Below are positions 21,992 to 34,478 of a DNA stretch of 64,000 nt, piece by piece. A program made the position numbers and the translations under genes. This DNA is from Proteles cristata cristata (Eukaryota; Chordata; Mammalia; Carnivora; Hyaenidae): positions 165,001 to 229,000 of the forward strand of contig JAESUZ010003884.1 of NCBI GenBank assembly GCA_017311185.1, given 5' to 3'. How positions within the stretch are numbered: the first letter of the stretch is position 1; each line of letters begins with the position of its first letter. The notes beneath the pieces are model-generated. The model was not told the origin of the DNA. It did no database searches and saw only the letters and a list, made by a program, of their open reading frames with translations.

Positions 21992-22690
21992 TACCTCAGG
22001 TCTTTTGTTGATTATCCTTAAACTTATAATGCTTAGCTACCCAACTTTTTCTGCTCCTCTCTCTCTTTCTTTATTTTTTCTCTTAGGTTTTATTTAATCA
22101 AATAGTTCAATGACATAGTTTCAAAAGTCAAAAAGATTTATAAGGCTTATTAATAAAAAGTAACACCCTCTTGGTATGGCTGTTTTTAAAATTTTAAATT
22201 TATTGTTTGGGGCACTCCATATATTCTTTTAGTAATCCAAAATGTTTATTCCAAAAGAAGCAATAATGCCCATTCGTTCTATGAAAAATAGTTAAAAACA
22301 GTAGGTAAGAGCCTAAGATATTTACCCTTATCCAAAAGTATTTGGGCCTCTAGGACAGTGAAGGTGAACCATAATTCTCTAGAGACTAAGAGTCAAGGTA
22401 AACTTAGTGATACGGTCTAAAGAGGATGTTTCCATTGTTCATATGTGAAAAGAGAACACTCAGGAGGAAGGGAAAGCTTCTTGCCCAATATAGGCCGTGT
22501 CTTAGTTTCTGAATATCGTGCAAAGTGAATCAGCCTATGGTGAATTTAATAAGTAGGTGCTATACATTGTGGATCTGTTTAAAATGTTAGTATCTTGATA
22601 GTTTCATCCTTGAAACAAACAATGATAATGAAGAAGGAATGGGTTTCAAAGAAAACAAAAACAGAACTTTTAAAAGGTCTATGTATCCCT
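21992..22690. other. unassigned stretch
   Basis: AT-rich DNA without a recognised repeat or gene. Confidence 0.4.
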
Positions 22691-22694
22691 ATGT

Positions 22695-23180
22695 TTATTT
22701 CAGTGGTGTTTCCAAAGGCCAAGATAGAAGCAATCTAAGGGGCCATCTGTAAATGGATGGATAAATATGTGGTACATACACGTGCACGCGCACACAATGG
22801 AATATTACTCAGCCATGAACAAAGAATGAAATCTTGCCATTTGCAACAAATGGATTGGATCTACAAAGTATAACGCTAGGTGAAATCAGTCAAAGAAAGA
22901 TGAACACCATATGATTTCATTCATATGAGGAATTTCAGAAACACATGAACAAACAAAGGAAAAAAATAAGGACAAACAAACAAACAAAAAAACGAGACTC
23001 AAATACAGAGGACAAACTGGTGGTTGCCAGAGGGGAGATGAGTGAAATAGATGAAGGGGAGTTAAGAGCACACTTACCATGTTGATCACTGAGCAATGTA
23101 TAAAATTGCTGAATCATTACATTGGACACCTGAAACTAATATACTCTGTATGTTAATTATACTTCAGTTTAAAAAAAACT
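22695..23180 (+). mobile_element. L1 3' end, 5'-truncated
   Basis: Words 'gtaaatggatggataaatat', 'aatggaatattactcagcc', 'atatgatttcattcatatg', 'ggtggttgccagaggggag' and 'attggacacctgaaactaat', then a short A-run at 23171. A (CAAA)n patch lies at 22975-22992, and 'gtgcacgcgcac' at 22782 is a CpG-rich palindrome inside it. Confidence 0.85.
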
Positions 23181-23946
23181 GGTGGGCTTTAAGATTCGTG
23201 GAAACTAAATGGAAAGTAGAAAAGTCAGACATCTTCACTTAATTTAAAAAATGAAATGACTTTCTTAAATCAGAGGAGTTCCCGAGCTGGCTAGTTAATG
23301 AACTTCCACATGGAATAAAGGAATATAGACTTATTTTTATTCTCACTCAACCCCCTGCCACATTACATCTTAGTTGATTGCATTTTCTCTAAATGGCTGG
23401 AGGTGGTAATATATGGACAGTCGATAATTTCTGAGCATTTCATCTTTACAGAACACATCTAATGAGTTTATGTCTTCATCCTTAATTACTTCAGCAATAG
23501 ATATTATATGATCCCATGTGAAAAGACGTATTTAATTAATACTGCCTCTTAAAGCTTTGTGAGGAAACATTTCCTCAATTTGTTGTATAAATTTATAGGC
23601 TCCATCGTGGGTATCACTCATGCAGTAAGTGCCTCGGGAAAAGAGCGCTGAGCAAAACGACTCAGCAAGCTGGTGGCAAACAGGAAGTGAGGCAACAGCT
23701 TTATTTTCACTGTAAAGCCCTGGGTGGAATGCGAAGAATAGATGTAAATCATCTCAAGTGTTACTGGATTTATGACAGGCTCTCCTCTTGACCAACAGAG
23801 TGAAGGAGGGGAGGTGGAAGTGAGACCTCGTACTTCTGGTACATTGAGGAAGGAAAAAAAAAAAAAGAACACAGGAGGCTGGAATCATCTCTTACGATTT
23901 TGTTTTGGTTTTTCTTTTTTATGCGGAAAAGTTAACAATTAAATTT
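23181..23946. other. non-repetitive DNA
   Basis: No repeat recognised. 23600-23830 has retained CpGs (ccatcgtggg, cctcggg, gagcgctgag, aacgactcag) and could be under constraint, but no gene is visible. An A13 run sits near 23854. Confidence 0.4.
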
Positions 23947-24165
23947 AGGGGGTGGCTCAGTTGGTGGAGCGTCTGACTTCGGCTCAGGTCATGATCTTGC
24001 GGTTCGTGGGTTCGAGCCCCACATCGGGCTCTGTGCTGACATTTCAGAGTCTGGAGCCTGTTTCAGATTCTGTGTCTCCTTCTCTCTCTACCCCAGTCCC
24101 CTGCTGGTGTTCTGTCTCTCTCTGTCTCTCAAAAAAGAAAAATGGAACATTAAAACAAATTAGAA
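23947..24165 (+). mobile_element. carnivore tRNA-SINE, 5' truncated
   Basis: Lacks the first roughly 10 bases (begins gggggtggctcag). Typical gttcgagccccacatcggg. Tail 'caaaaaagaaaaatggaac' is interrupted. Opposite orientation to the SINE about 100 bases downstream. Confidence 0.95.
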
Positions 24166-24263
24166 AAAAAAAAGAAAATAGCTTAAAACGTAGAAGAAAA
24201 TCCTAACACCCCAACATAATCACTATGGTGAATGGACTTCCTTCCAGTCTTCTTCTTCTTTTT

Positions 24264-24455
24264 TATTTTTTAAACATTTTTTAATGCTTATTTATTTTTG
24301 AAGGGGAGAGAGACAGAGTGTGACAGGGGAGGGGCAGAGAGAGAGGGAGACATAGAATCCGAAGGGGCTCCAGACTTTGAGCTGTCAGCACAGAGCCCAT
24401 TGCCAGGCTCAAACTCATGAACCTTGAAATCATGATTGAGCCACACAAGCGCCCC
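24264..24455 (-). mobile_element. carnivore tRNA-SINE, head deletion
   Basis: Tail 'aaacattttttaatgctta', body 'ctttgagctgtcagcacag', head 'gagccacacaagcgcccc'. The segment between 'aaatcatga' and 'ttgagcc' is missing about 25 bases. Flanked by tcttctttttt-type duplication. Confidence 0.93.
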
Positions 24456-24939
24456 TCTTCTTTTTAATATGGTTGATGATCCTGTGTATAATTTGTATCC
24501 TCCACTTCACTTCACATCTTCACAAATGCTACTTTAATGCCTACAAAACATAATTTTTAGGTATGGCTTAACTTAATTCATTCCCTCCCAATGTCTGTTT
24601 TTCGGGGCAGGGTTAATGATGGTTTTGTGGGTGCCCATCAAGTAGGTATTGGCTTACTGGCCTGTTTTCCATCCCCCATCTCTAAAATGGGATTCTGAAG
24701 GATTAGACCTCTTCTTTCTATTGCTGAATCTATATACGTGGTTGTATCCACAGCAGTCACTGGCATTTTGTGCAGGTGGAGAGCTTTCCACAGGAGATTC
24801 GGGATCCAGTAAGGGAGAACCGGGGTTAATCGTGGATGGAGTTTCATGAATTTTAATTACTGGCAAACCCAAATTAGAGTCTCAGATAAAATAGCGTCAG
24901 GTATTAACAGGGGCCTGGAGGTCGGAGGTGCCAGGGCCC
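24456..24939. other. unassigned stretch
   Basis: The left part (to about 24600) has some old L1 flavour. 24640-24890 is non-repetitive. Three overlapping short frames exist on both strands with no family resemblance. Confidence 0.35.
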
Positions 24940-25140
24940 CGGGCAGCTCTGCCAGCCATCAATGCTATAATTGATTAAAGCATCACCAGGTAACATTTTT
25001 CTAAGTGTGTCACAGCATTTCTTCTCGTTAGGTGCTAAATTTGCTTTCTGCAGTACAACATGCTGAAATAATTGGATTACTGGTGATCAGAAGGAAACTA
25101 ATGTCTGCCATGGATCTGAAGTCATAATATATTAAGGGAA
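24940..25140. promoter_or_regulatory. candidate conserved enhancer-like element
   Basis: Non-repetitive stretch with ataattgattaaag (24969), aataattggattac (25067) and ataatatattaag, all homeodomain-type AT cores, mixed with E-box-like caggtaac and tgctgaa words. It resembles vertebrate developmental CNEs in texture. This is inference from composition only. Confidence 0.27.
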
Positions 25141-26269
25141 AAAAAATTCAAGATACTTCTTTCCCAGCCTGCAAATTTTCTGTCTTATTCTTATCCTTTG
25201 TTCACCCTCTGATTTTTTGTGGCTTTGCTAACAGGCAGATAGGACTCAGATTTCTCTGGGGTTTCAACTGAGTGACACTGGAGGGCAGAATCCGGTATGT
25301 TTTCCTGGATGTCTTTAGAGATGGAGTATCTATAGGGATATTTATATGGAATATCAGAGTGTGGGAGCTTGTGAAAGCATCTGAAGATTTTACAACATTG
25401 TAGTGGGTGCTGTGGGGATTCTAGAATGAACTCCAGATTGCAGGCCATTTTAGGGTCCCATTTCCTGACTCCGTTGCTCTTCTAACTCCACCAACCTTCA
25501 CCTTCTTCATCTGTAAAAATAAGGAAGCTGGATGATGAATTCAAGAGTCCCTCTTGCTTCAGCCTGCTATGAAAAGAAATCTGCTTTCCTCATGTTGCCT
25601 ACAGAGAGAGCTAAAGACCTCCTCTGTTACATCCAAGAACCAGAATCATAGAACACACACGGTTGCCTCGGGATGAAGAGGAAGGGGGAAATCAAGAGAT
25701 CTTGGAAGCTGGTATAGAGTGCGTCCTAAAAAGTTTGGTGGCCCTGACTGGTGGGAGTGGCTGGAAATTAATTGACTTGTTGCTTTCTCCCCAGCCCCAC
25801 AGCCTTAAATGTGAGATTCACAAGAGATTGCCTGGCTCGTTAGCTGTATCTTTACTACCTTGGTGTTTCTGCAACATGGGGGTGTCAGTATTTGTTCAAT
25901 GAATGTACACGTTGAGGGGCTGAATTGTAAACAGGTTTGCTTAAGTAGTAGAAATTTGGAGTGTGAGATACAAGTCCATCCAGTTACTATTGACAAAGAG
26001 GAAAGACATTTGTGGCAGAGTGTCCTCAAGGTTTAGTTGTCTTCATGCCCAAGGACTGAGATGGAGGTGGATCTATGTGCTAGGCCATTATTAACTGGGG
26101 CTAGTTTCTAAAATGACTGGATGGCAAATGGATTGGCTTTCAGAGGTGTATTTCAGACACTAAAAAGGCTGTAAATAATGCACGGGTCCTACTCTCCATT
26201 TTGTGGTTGGTCATCTACACAAGTCCTAAATCTTATTATTGGTATCTCAATCTATACATCCTTTTTTAA
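25141..26269. other. non-repetitive DNA
   Basis: No gene or repeat recognised. The frames at 25191-25448 (-) and 25663-25902 (+) lack family resemblance and any codon signal I can see. Confidence 0.4.
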
Positions 26270-27320
26270 AAAGGTGACGATTTTTTAGAACAGTTTTACA
26301 TTTAGAGGAAAATTGAGAAGATGGTACAGAGTTCCATCAGTTTCCCCTGTTATTAACAGCTTACATTAATACGGTGCGTTTATTAAATTAATAAGCCAGT
26401 AGTGACACGTTGTTATTAACTGAAGTCCCTAGTTCATTCAGATTTCCTTGGTTTTAACTAATGCCCTTTCTGTGTCCCAGTATTTCATCTAGATACACAT
26501 TGCATTTAGTTTTCATGTCTCATTGGGTTCCTCATGGCAGTTGCACTTTCAGACTTTTCTTGTTTTACATTACGACCTGGACAGTTTTGAGGAGTGCTGG
26601 TCAGAAATTTTGTAGAATGCCCCACTGTTAGGATGTGCCTGGTGTTTTTCTCTTGATTATAGAGTTAGGGGCCGAAGACCTTAGAGGGAAGTGCCATTTT
26701 CATCACTTAGCTTCTAGGATACACACGATCAACATGACTTATCAACTGTTGGTGTTGACCTGATCCCTGGGCCGAGATAGTGTTTGTGAGATATCTCCAC
26801 TGTTAAGTTAGTCTTTCTCCCCTCCTTTCTTTAATGTACTTTTTGGAAGGAAGCTACTATGCACTGCCCACACTTGGGGAGTGGGGATTTCTGTTTCACC
26901 TCCTTGAAGGTAGAGAAATTACATAAATTATTTGCAGTTCTTCCGAAAAAGGAATTTGTCTCTTCTCCCTAATTTATTTATTTCCTTAACCATTTATATC
27001 TGAGTGGACTTGTGCATATTTATTTTATTCTGTGAGATAGGATGCAATACAATTTTATTTATATTGTTCCCAAATTGTTCTAGTATTGGCCATTGAGAGC
27101 TCTTGTAATTGGCTCCTGTGTGCCTTTGATCTGCCCATATTAATGTGTTTTTTGTTTTGTTTTGCTTTTTATGTTTGTTTGTTTTTTTGTTTCTTAGCAC
27201 TTCCTTTCTTTCTGCTATTATGAAATGCTCCAGGCTCAGCTTATGTATTTGCTACGCCCAATTCTAGAGTCACTTACTTAGCCAAAGATGTGTATCCTTT
27301 AAAAATCTACTCTCCCCCCA
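26270..27320 (-). mobile_element. L1ME-like 3' region
   Basis: Antisense order of an old L1ME 3' end: 'gaacagttttacatttagag', 'tgtcccagtatttcatctag', 'acagttttgaggagtgctgg', 'caacatgacttatcaactg', 'cacacttggggagtgggg', 'cacctccttgaaggtagag', 'ggccattgagagctcttg', 'aaatgctccaggctcagctt'. About 1 kb. The 3'UTR region has no coding content. Confidence 0.8.
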
Positions 27321-29744
27321 CTTCCCACTTCCTTGAGAATGTTTTGATTCTTATTTTCAGCTTTAGCTGTACTCAGAAACTTTCATTGTTAAGTTCTGTG
27401 TATGTCGGTCCAGAGGTGTAGATATTAGACAGAAGTTTTCAAGTTCTATTACTAAATAAAGAGTTCAGAAATAGACTTGCAATTTCTCTTCCGGGGCTCC
27501 TATATCACCAGTGTCAAATGCAGTAGCTTGTTAACAAGAAAGCTACTACCAAGAGAGGGCTTAGAAATGCCAATTAGAGTCAGATCATTTATTTATAAAT
27601 GTACGAATTCATTTCACGTTTTATCATGGGGCAAGCATGCCGTGCTTCTTTAACTGTCGAGATTACTGAGCCGGGCAGAACGAATGACATGTTCTCCAGA
27701 TGACATTTCTGACTTCCACAGCTGCTTCTCTCCTCCCCAAAGGCTCCCCCTGTTCTGAATTCATGGAGGGCAAGCTTTTATTGCTTTTAAGGATTGTTTT
27801 CCATAGAAAGAAGAAAAGGTGAGTTTCCCTTGGTTAAGTAATAAGTATGAAGAGAGCAGTTTAAACACATGAGAAGGATACTTTTAACCCTGGGCGAGTT
27901 TCCTGAGTTGGCTTAGGGAGTGATTTTTTTTTTTTTTTTTTTTTGAGAGGCAGAATATAATAACACCCTTTTCCCAATCATCCTCGGTCTAGGCCTTGTG
28001 AAGAGAGTCTCTCCCTTGGTGATGTGTGGATTCTGAAAGAGCAAAAATCATTTCCGAAGGGATTCTCTAGGGTTTCCTGCCTGGCTAGGGAGACATTTCT
28101 TTGGGCCTAGGGGAAAACTGTACATTTAGATCCAGGACAAAGAGAGACTGCCTCTGGCCAGCTGCCTCTTGGTTCTGGAGACACAGATTATTAGTATCCT
28201 CTTTTGGGGCTGGGCCTGCATCTCAGTGGCCTGCCTAGAGGAAATATAAGTCTCCCCCTCTCCCTAGCCCCTCAATTAACAACACCTATGCTTGTCATGG
28301 TATCCTCAAGAAGACTGGCAATGTAAATGGCAGGGACAGTATTAGCTACTTCTTAAAAATGTGGCAAGGAGAACTAGGGAAAGGGAGTGGCGAGATTTCC
28401 TTTCTGGTTTCTGCTAAGATATCCAATCATCAGTAACTGTCACAGCATGCTTTTAGTTTTATAGATAACTTGAATAAACTTTAAATTGTGTGTGTGTGAA
28501 GGGGGGAGGGAGGGAGAGAGAATGTCCTTCTAAAGAGAAAAAGAAGAGATTTTTTTTTCCTTTTTTTAAGAAAAATTGTCCAGAATACCAGAAAGCCATT
28601 GATTTGGGCTGATTGAGATCTGAGAGCTCCAAATGCACACTCTCTGTATTATCCCTTTTTTCCTTTTTTCTTTGTCCCCAAGCCCCTTTCATCTGGGTGA
28701 GTCACTTGATATGAGCTCACAAGTTCCCTCTCCAGATACAGAATGAGATGCCATTGCCATTGGAATTGCTAGCCACCATTTGATCCATTAAACCTCACTT
28801 AGCCAATTACATTTATTGTAAGCTATGAGATAATTACTCGCTGGAACTTTGGTTCAGGGGAGCTTAACTTTTCCTTTGACTGCCCTCTTCATTATGAAGG
28901 GTTCTGCTTCCAAATCAACCATCCATCACGGGAAGTTTCCATTGACGCTTGCTTTCTAGACTTTCCACCCAAGTTTGCAGGTCTGCTTTGACTTTGGTTT
29001 GGGTGGGTGGATCAGATGTGATTAGAGGTGGAGGGCTCGCACCATTCCTACTAAGTGACCTCAAGGGTTCATGTGGAATGGGGACTCAAATTGCAAGGCT
29101 ATTAAGCTGAAAGGCCTCCTTTACACTTCCCATTTCCAGGTAGAGCTTGAAAGATATCCACATTAAAGTTTACTACGGGTGAAATGTACATAATGGTGCA
29201 AGGCAAAATGTGTGACAATCTCCTGGCAGGAGTCATCAATCATTCCAGACTTTTTTTCAGTGGGGATAAAGGGCTCAGCATGACTCCAGTAAGGGTTTAC
29301 GTCCCAGGAATCTTGGTTTAGTAGAAATATATCCTCTGAGTTATTTTTTATTAATAGCTCTTTGGGGAGAAAAGGTTGTAAGAAAATTCCCCCTTCTTGG
29401 ACCACGGATTTATTACTAAAAGCCCATATCAAATCTCTTGATCCATTAAGTACTGTGTGTTACTATACATCATAGGTGACTATCTTTGGGCGAAGCAGTG
29501 ACATAGTGTGTAAGACAGACAATACTTTGTGGATTGAAGCCATTTAGTATACTTTACTGCTCCACATTTTTGTAGAACCAAGAATCATCAGGAAATAGAA
29601 TGGGGCCATGCAGTTAAATATTTGGCCGAGTGATATCGATTAAGATCTTTGTGAATATTTTCGCAATTTCCAGAGATTAAAGAAAAATGAAGTATTCACG
29701 CTTTTGAAATATTTCAGATTTTCACCAGTCATATTTAGCTTAAA
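27321..29744. other. long non-repetitive stretch
   Basis: 2.4 kb without a repeat I recognise, apart from a T21 run at 27924-27944 and a (GT)n/GGGA patch at 28487-28520. No splice-bounded open frame stands out. The frames at 28692-28459 (-) and 29432-29163 (-) resemble nothing. Confidence 0.45.
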
Positions 29745-29998
29745 ATAGGCAATATTTACTGAGTGCCTGGCATATGCTAACCACCCTACTAACTGCTTTG
29801 AGTGCATTATCTCACGGATTGTTCTCCTTTTTACTCTGAGGTAGGTCCAAGTATTGGCTTCAAATTAACGACATGATATTTGAGGATCAGAGAGGCTTAG
29901 TACTTTGCTTAGGGTTACTCAGCTATTCAGTGATGGGACCAGGGTTTGAACCACGGCAGGCCGCCTCGGCTCTTGACTGTTACGCTCAACGGCCTGCC
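29745..29998 (-). mobile_element. MIR, near full length
   Basis: Antisense MIR: 'atttactgagtgcctggcat', 'gctttgagtgcattatctca', 'gaggatcagagaggcttag', 'gttactcagctattcagtg' and 'gaccagggtttgaaccacgg'. About 250 bases, so almost the whole element. Confidence 0.88.
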
Positions 29999-30355
29999 GA
30001 ATACTATAAACTGCTTTTGCAGTCTAGCCTAACCTGTCTCATATTCCAGATGTAGGCCAGCCTCGGCTTCCACACACCAGAATGTGAAAGTCTCTGAGTC
30101 TCAAGGTAGTCCTTTGTTACAGAAAATCGTTTTCCTTTATTATCTAAGAATCTCCCTTCTTGCCGCTGATAGCCGCCACTTCTAGCTTTGCCCCTAGAAC
30201 TAGTATGTGTGAAAGCACATTAGGAACTGCAGAGCCTTTGCGTGGTACGCTTTTATTTTAGTCATTATTATATGCAAGGTGAGTCATGCTTCTGTGTGGA
30301 GCCCTGCATGTATTTAAAGGACCGTGAACACCCTTCAGCGCCACCAACCAACAAT
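29999..30355. other. unassigned stretch
   Basis: No recognised repeat or gene. Confidence 0.4.
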
Positions 30356-30752
30356 TCCAGGGCAGTGTGCCAAGCGTTTATATAAGCACAACTCCACTGA
30401 GTCCTTATGGGAAGCTTTAATAGTTTTTCCAATTTGTAGGTAGAACACCTGAAGTTCAAGTCAGTTAGGTTACATGCTCAGGCCTTGTAAATAGATGGAT
30501 TTCAAACCTGATTTTTTTTTTTTTTTTTTTTTTTAGAGAGTGAGAGAGAGAAAACGGGGGAAGGACGGAGAGAGAAAGGGAGAGAGAATCCTCGGCAGGC
30601 TCCACCCCCATGTGGAGCCTGATGCAGGCCTCCATCTCATGACTTTGAGATGGTGAGCGGAGCTGAGATCAAGAGTCGGATGCTTAACTGACTGAGCCAC
30701 CCAGGCACCCCCAGACCTGAACGTTTGTGACTCCAAAGCCTTTGCTCTTCCC
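30356..30752 (-). mobile_element. MIR split by a SINE
   Basis: Left part: 'tttccaatttgtaggtagaac', 'aagttcaagtcagttaggtt', 'gatggatttcaaacctg'. Right part (30721-30752): 'gtttgtgactccaaagcctt'. The SINE at 30512-30711 interrupts it in the tRNA-related region. Confidence 0.75.
30512..30711 (-). mobile_element. older carnivore tRNA-SINE with long A-tail
   Basis: Tail is an uninterrupted T run (30512-30534 on this strand). Target duplication caaacctga (30503-30511) and cagacctga (30712-30720). 'gcaggcctccatctcatgac' marks an older type. Confidence 0.95.
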
Positions 30753-32174
30753 GTACTGCTGGGGGTGGCACCCCTCCTACGGCCTTTCTGCTTCTGAGCT
30801 CCGGAGCCCACTGTTAGTTTTAGGCCCAGCCAGCCACCCTGTGGTTGGTCCCAACCCCCAGACTTCTCATCTGGATAACTACTCATATTCACTCTTTTCT
30901 TTTGTGGGAGCGTCTATCAAACTGGCTGTAGAAGGGATTCTAGTGTCCTAGCCCGTCTTCCTTTTCTTTTTCATTCCTGCAGAGGTACCAATGGAAAAAT
31001 CATTGCCATGCAAAAGTACCTTTACAAGGGTAGCCTTTCGTATCTTTCATCTGGGAGTATGCTGGTCAGCTCATCTCAGTCTGCCTGGGACCCTTCCAGT
31101 TTTAGTACCGAAATACGCTTATTTCAAGATCCTCTCAGCCCTGGGGAAGCCAGGTGGCTTGGTTATTCTAATGGGGAGGGTCAGTGGGCACACCTTTAGA
31201 GTCAGAGGGTCTTTGGATGGTCTTGGAGCAGATGTAGATGAACCTCCTAAAGTGAAACACAAAACCGTGTGTTGATTAAAGAGCAGGTCGTAGTCATGCG
31301 GTCAGTCAATGGCAGCCCCGACTTTTGAACCCATGTCAGCCTTAATCCTGTGCCCTTCCCACACCAGCCCGGGAGACAACTCTCCTCTGGCAAGGGCCCA
31401 ACGGATGACCAAAGGGGTGAACAGATGACCTAGAAAAGAACGAGTATTATGGGCCTAAATATCTTTGAGTTAGTAAAAATTTTTTGTAAGACGAGATTGA
31501 TTCCGGGAATGTAACATTTTAGGCATCATCTTACTAGTATAAACTAAGATTTCTAGATCTGTTCTTCTAGATGCTGTTCGTTTACCAACATAGTCTTAAG
31601 ATAATAGGCTTAAGTTTGGGGAGGCAGCCACATTACTCTTGATTTTAGAGTCTGAGATCAGTTAACACCCAGTTTTTCCCCCTTGAACCAGTATTAATTT
31701 GGGCTTCTGCCATTTGTATTTTCTCCTTCTATTATTTTTGGGTGCCAGAAAGTACTCTTATAATTATTTCAGATATTGGATGTTAGTTTGTGTTCTAGGT
31801 TTTCCTTTGTTCATCAGCTTACTGCCTAGTGACTCCTCAAGATAATAGTTATCACAGATATAAAATAATTGCATGGTCACTGCAGTTATAGACAATTTCA
31901 GGGTCTGGAAACGTCTTGCCTTTTGGAATATGACAACAGCCAATGAAATTTAATGTGAATTCCTTTTGCCATCCAGAAACATTGATTTCTTTCTTGCTAC
32001 AATAATAGTGGTTAAACTATCTAGTTATCCAACCTGTCTTGACCAGGAAAAGAAGAATAAGACAATATGAGCTCAAGTGTATGCATGTATCATTGAGGAA
32101 TATTTCTCACAAATAATTTTTTATGCAAGTGGGAACTTGACTAAATACCTGCATTGCTTGCTCACTACAAACCT
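30753..32174. other. non-repetitive DNA, possible MIR remnant near 31.3 kb
   Basis: 31290-31365 has weak antisense MIR flavour (ttttgaacccatgtcagcc). The frames at 30727-30951 and 30991-31275 are open but unrecognised and lack splice context. Nothing else supported. Confidence 0.4.
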
Positions 32175-32335
32175 ATAATAATCTTTAACATCTACTGAGG
32201 GCTTACTGTGAGTCATGCATTGTTTCTGGAATCTTACGTGTATAACCTCATTTAATTATCCCAATATTTCCAGAAGGAAAGATTGGGAACACTTTCTACA
32301 CATGGCTAAAGGTGGCTTAAACAGGTGAAAGTCCT
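32175..32335 (-). mobile_element. MIR fragment
   Basis: Antisense MIR words 'atctactgagggcttactgtg', 'tcttacgtgtataacctcatt' and 'taattatcccaatatttcc' in correct order. The tRNA-side third is too decayed to see. Confidence 0.7.
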
Positions 32336-33499
32336 TATTGTTTGCTTTATAAGAAATCTCAACACAGCCCTTACTAGTGCTCCCAAAGGATTTGCTCTTT
32401 GATATTTTCTCTCTGCCAGCTTCAGTGAGTCATCAAATGAACTGAAAGATGGCTACAACAGCCCGAAGCATCATGTCTTCCTAGAAAAACACCCAAAGCA
32501 GGAAACAAAAGAGGGATAGCAAGGGACCTTTTCTCTCCACTGTTCTTTTATTTTCAGGAAGGAAAATCCTCTCTAGACAATGCTAGCAGACTTTGTTTTC
32601 AACTCATTAGTTAGAACTAGGCCATACCATCATCCTCACCTTCCAGAGAAACTGGGAGAGTGAGTATGTGGCAAAGGAAAATAGGGTGGCCTTGATTGGC
32701 TTGGCAGAGTGGGTCTCAAATGTTTTGGCATAAGGACCTATTTTCACTCTTTTTAAAACCTATTGAGGACTCCAGAGAGCTTTGTTACCTCTATTAATAC
32801 TTACCATGTTAGAAATTAAAACTGAGAAGTTTTAAATTTTTATAAATTTATTAAAAATAACAAGACACATAACATATCACGATTAAAATATTTTTCCTGG
32901 AAAATAACTTTTTCAAAGCAAAAAAATTAACAAGAAGAGTGATACTGATTTATGCTTTTGTAATTCTTTTCAGTGTCTGGCTTAACAGAAGACACCTGGA
33001 TTCTCAGAGTTCCTTCTATTCAGTCCATTGTGTTGATTGCAGTCTAGGAAGAAAATCTAGCCTCACACGGATTTTTGTTGGAGAAATTAGGATATTTGAA
33101 AAGCCTTTCTAGATAATCATGGATTTTTTTTTTTTTGACACGACTCAAACTCACCAAGTGGTAATATCTGAAGGTTCATTTCATTGTGAAATATGAAACA
33201 ATATCAATAAATATTTTGTAGTCTGTTTCATTAAAGTCCACCAGTTCCTTTTGCAACTTGAAGGGAACTTTTACCCACATCTGACTTTGTAACAACCTGT
33301 ATTGGTCATTTGGAAGGCGTTGACTCCATGAGTTATATGCAGATCTTCCATACTTCATTATGTAGGACAGAAACTCATGTTTAGCAGTATCACCACTGAT
33401 CGCCTTGCCAAAGTCTTCACGCTCTGGGACACTGTCAAGTTCTCCATGGCAGCTACGAGTTTTCCAAAATTCTGAGTTTCACTTGAGAGCTCGTATTTT

Positions 33500-33718
33500 T
33501 TTTTAAATGTTTTATTTATTTCTGAGAGAGAGAGAGAGACAGAGACAGTGTTAGCAGGGGAAGGTCAGAGAGAGAGGGAGATATAGTATCTGAAGCAGGC
33601 TCCAGGCTCTGAGTTAGCTGTCAGCACCGAGCCTGACGCGGGGCTTGAACCCACGAACCATGAGATCATGACCTGAGCTGAAGTCAGATGCCTAACCTAC
33701 TGAGCCACCCAGGTGCCC
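33500..33718 (-). mobile_element. carnivore tRNA-SINE in hAT fossil
   Basis: Target duplication cttgagagctcgtatttt (33482-33499) and cttgagagctcatatttt (33719-33736), one mismatch. Intact B-box region (gggcttgaacccacgaacc). Confidence 0.98.
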
Positions 33719-33935
33719 CTTGAGAGCTCATATTTTATCATCGGCAGCAAATACTGTCAGTTGTTTTACTTGAAGTGTAAGGTTCGCGAGTAAGGTTCAT
33801 CTTGTCTGCCATGTACACCTACGTGTTATCAACCATGATTTTGCAGTTCTTTCAGCAGCAATGCTGTTCTGTGACAAAAAGTGGCTAGTTAAGCCTGTAA
33901 CTCAAGCTGCTTGTTCCTTGAGATGTAGTCCTTTA

Positions 33936-34157
33936 GGGGCGCCTGGGTGGCTCAGTTGCTTAAGCGTCCAACTTCAACTTGGGTCATGACCTCACGGTTT
34001 GTGGGTTCAAGCCCCACGTCGGTCTCTGTGCTGACAGCTCAGAGCCTGGAGCCTGCTTCAGATTCTGTGTGTGTCACTCTGTCTTCCCCTCCCCGGTTCA
34101 TGTTCTGTCTCTCTCTGTTTCTTGATAATAAAAAAATGTTTAAAAAAATTAAAAAAG
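33936..34157 (+). mobile_element. carnivore tRNA-SINE in hAT fossil
   Basis: Target duplication agatgtagtcctt at 33921-33933 and 34158-34170, perfect over 13 bases. Intact head ggggcgcctgggtggctcag. Tail is an alternating A/T-rich run. Confidence 0.98.
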
Positions 34158-34280
34158 AGATGTAGTCCTTCAGTGTGCTCAGAAATGCTTCCCGTGCATC
34201 CTTCCTTTGTCACCCGGTGTATTTAGAGTGTATTCAAAGATTTAATAGAATTAATAATTTATTAATAATTTTTGTTGTTT

Positions 34281-34478
34281 GAGGTGCCTGGGTGGCTCAG
34301 TTGGTTAAGCATCTGATTTTGCCTCAGGTCATGATCTCATGGTTCATGAGTTCGAGTCCCACCTCGGGCTCTACACTGACACTGACAGAGAGATTCTCTG
34401 TCTTCCTTCTCTCTCTGCCCCTCCCCTGCTTTCTCTCTCTCTCTCTCAAAAATAAATACATAAACTTAAAAAATGTTT
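34281..34478 (+). mobile_element. carnivore tRNA-SINE in hAT fossil, body deletion
   Basis: Head gaggtgcctgggtggctcag. The middle is shortened and altered (ctacactgacactgacagag) compared with neighbours. (CT)n run 34431-34446. Only 123 bases separate it from the preceding same-orientation SINE. Confidence 0.95.

Noticed and set aside
27924..27944. T21 run as a SINE or L1 tail
   Set aside because: The sequence on its right (gaggcagaatataataac) does not continue as a SINE or L1, and no duplication was found.
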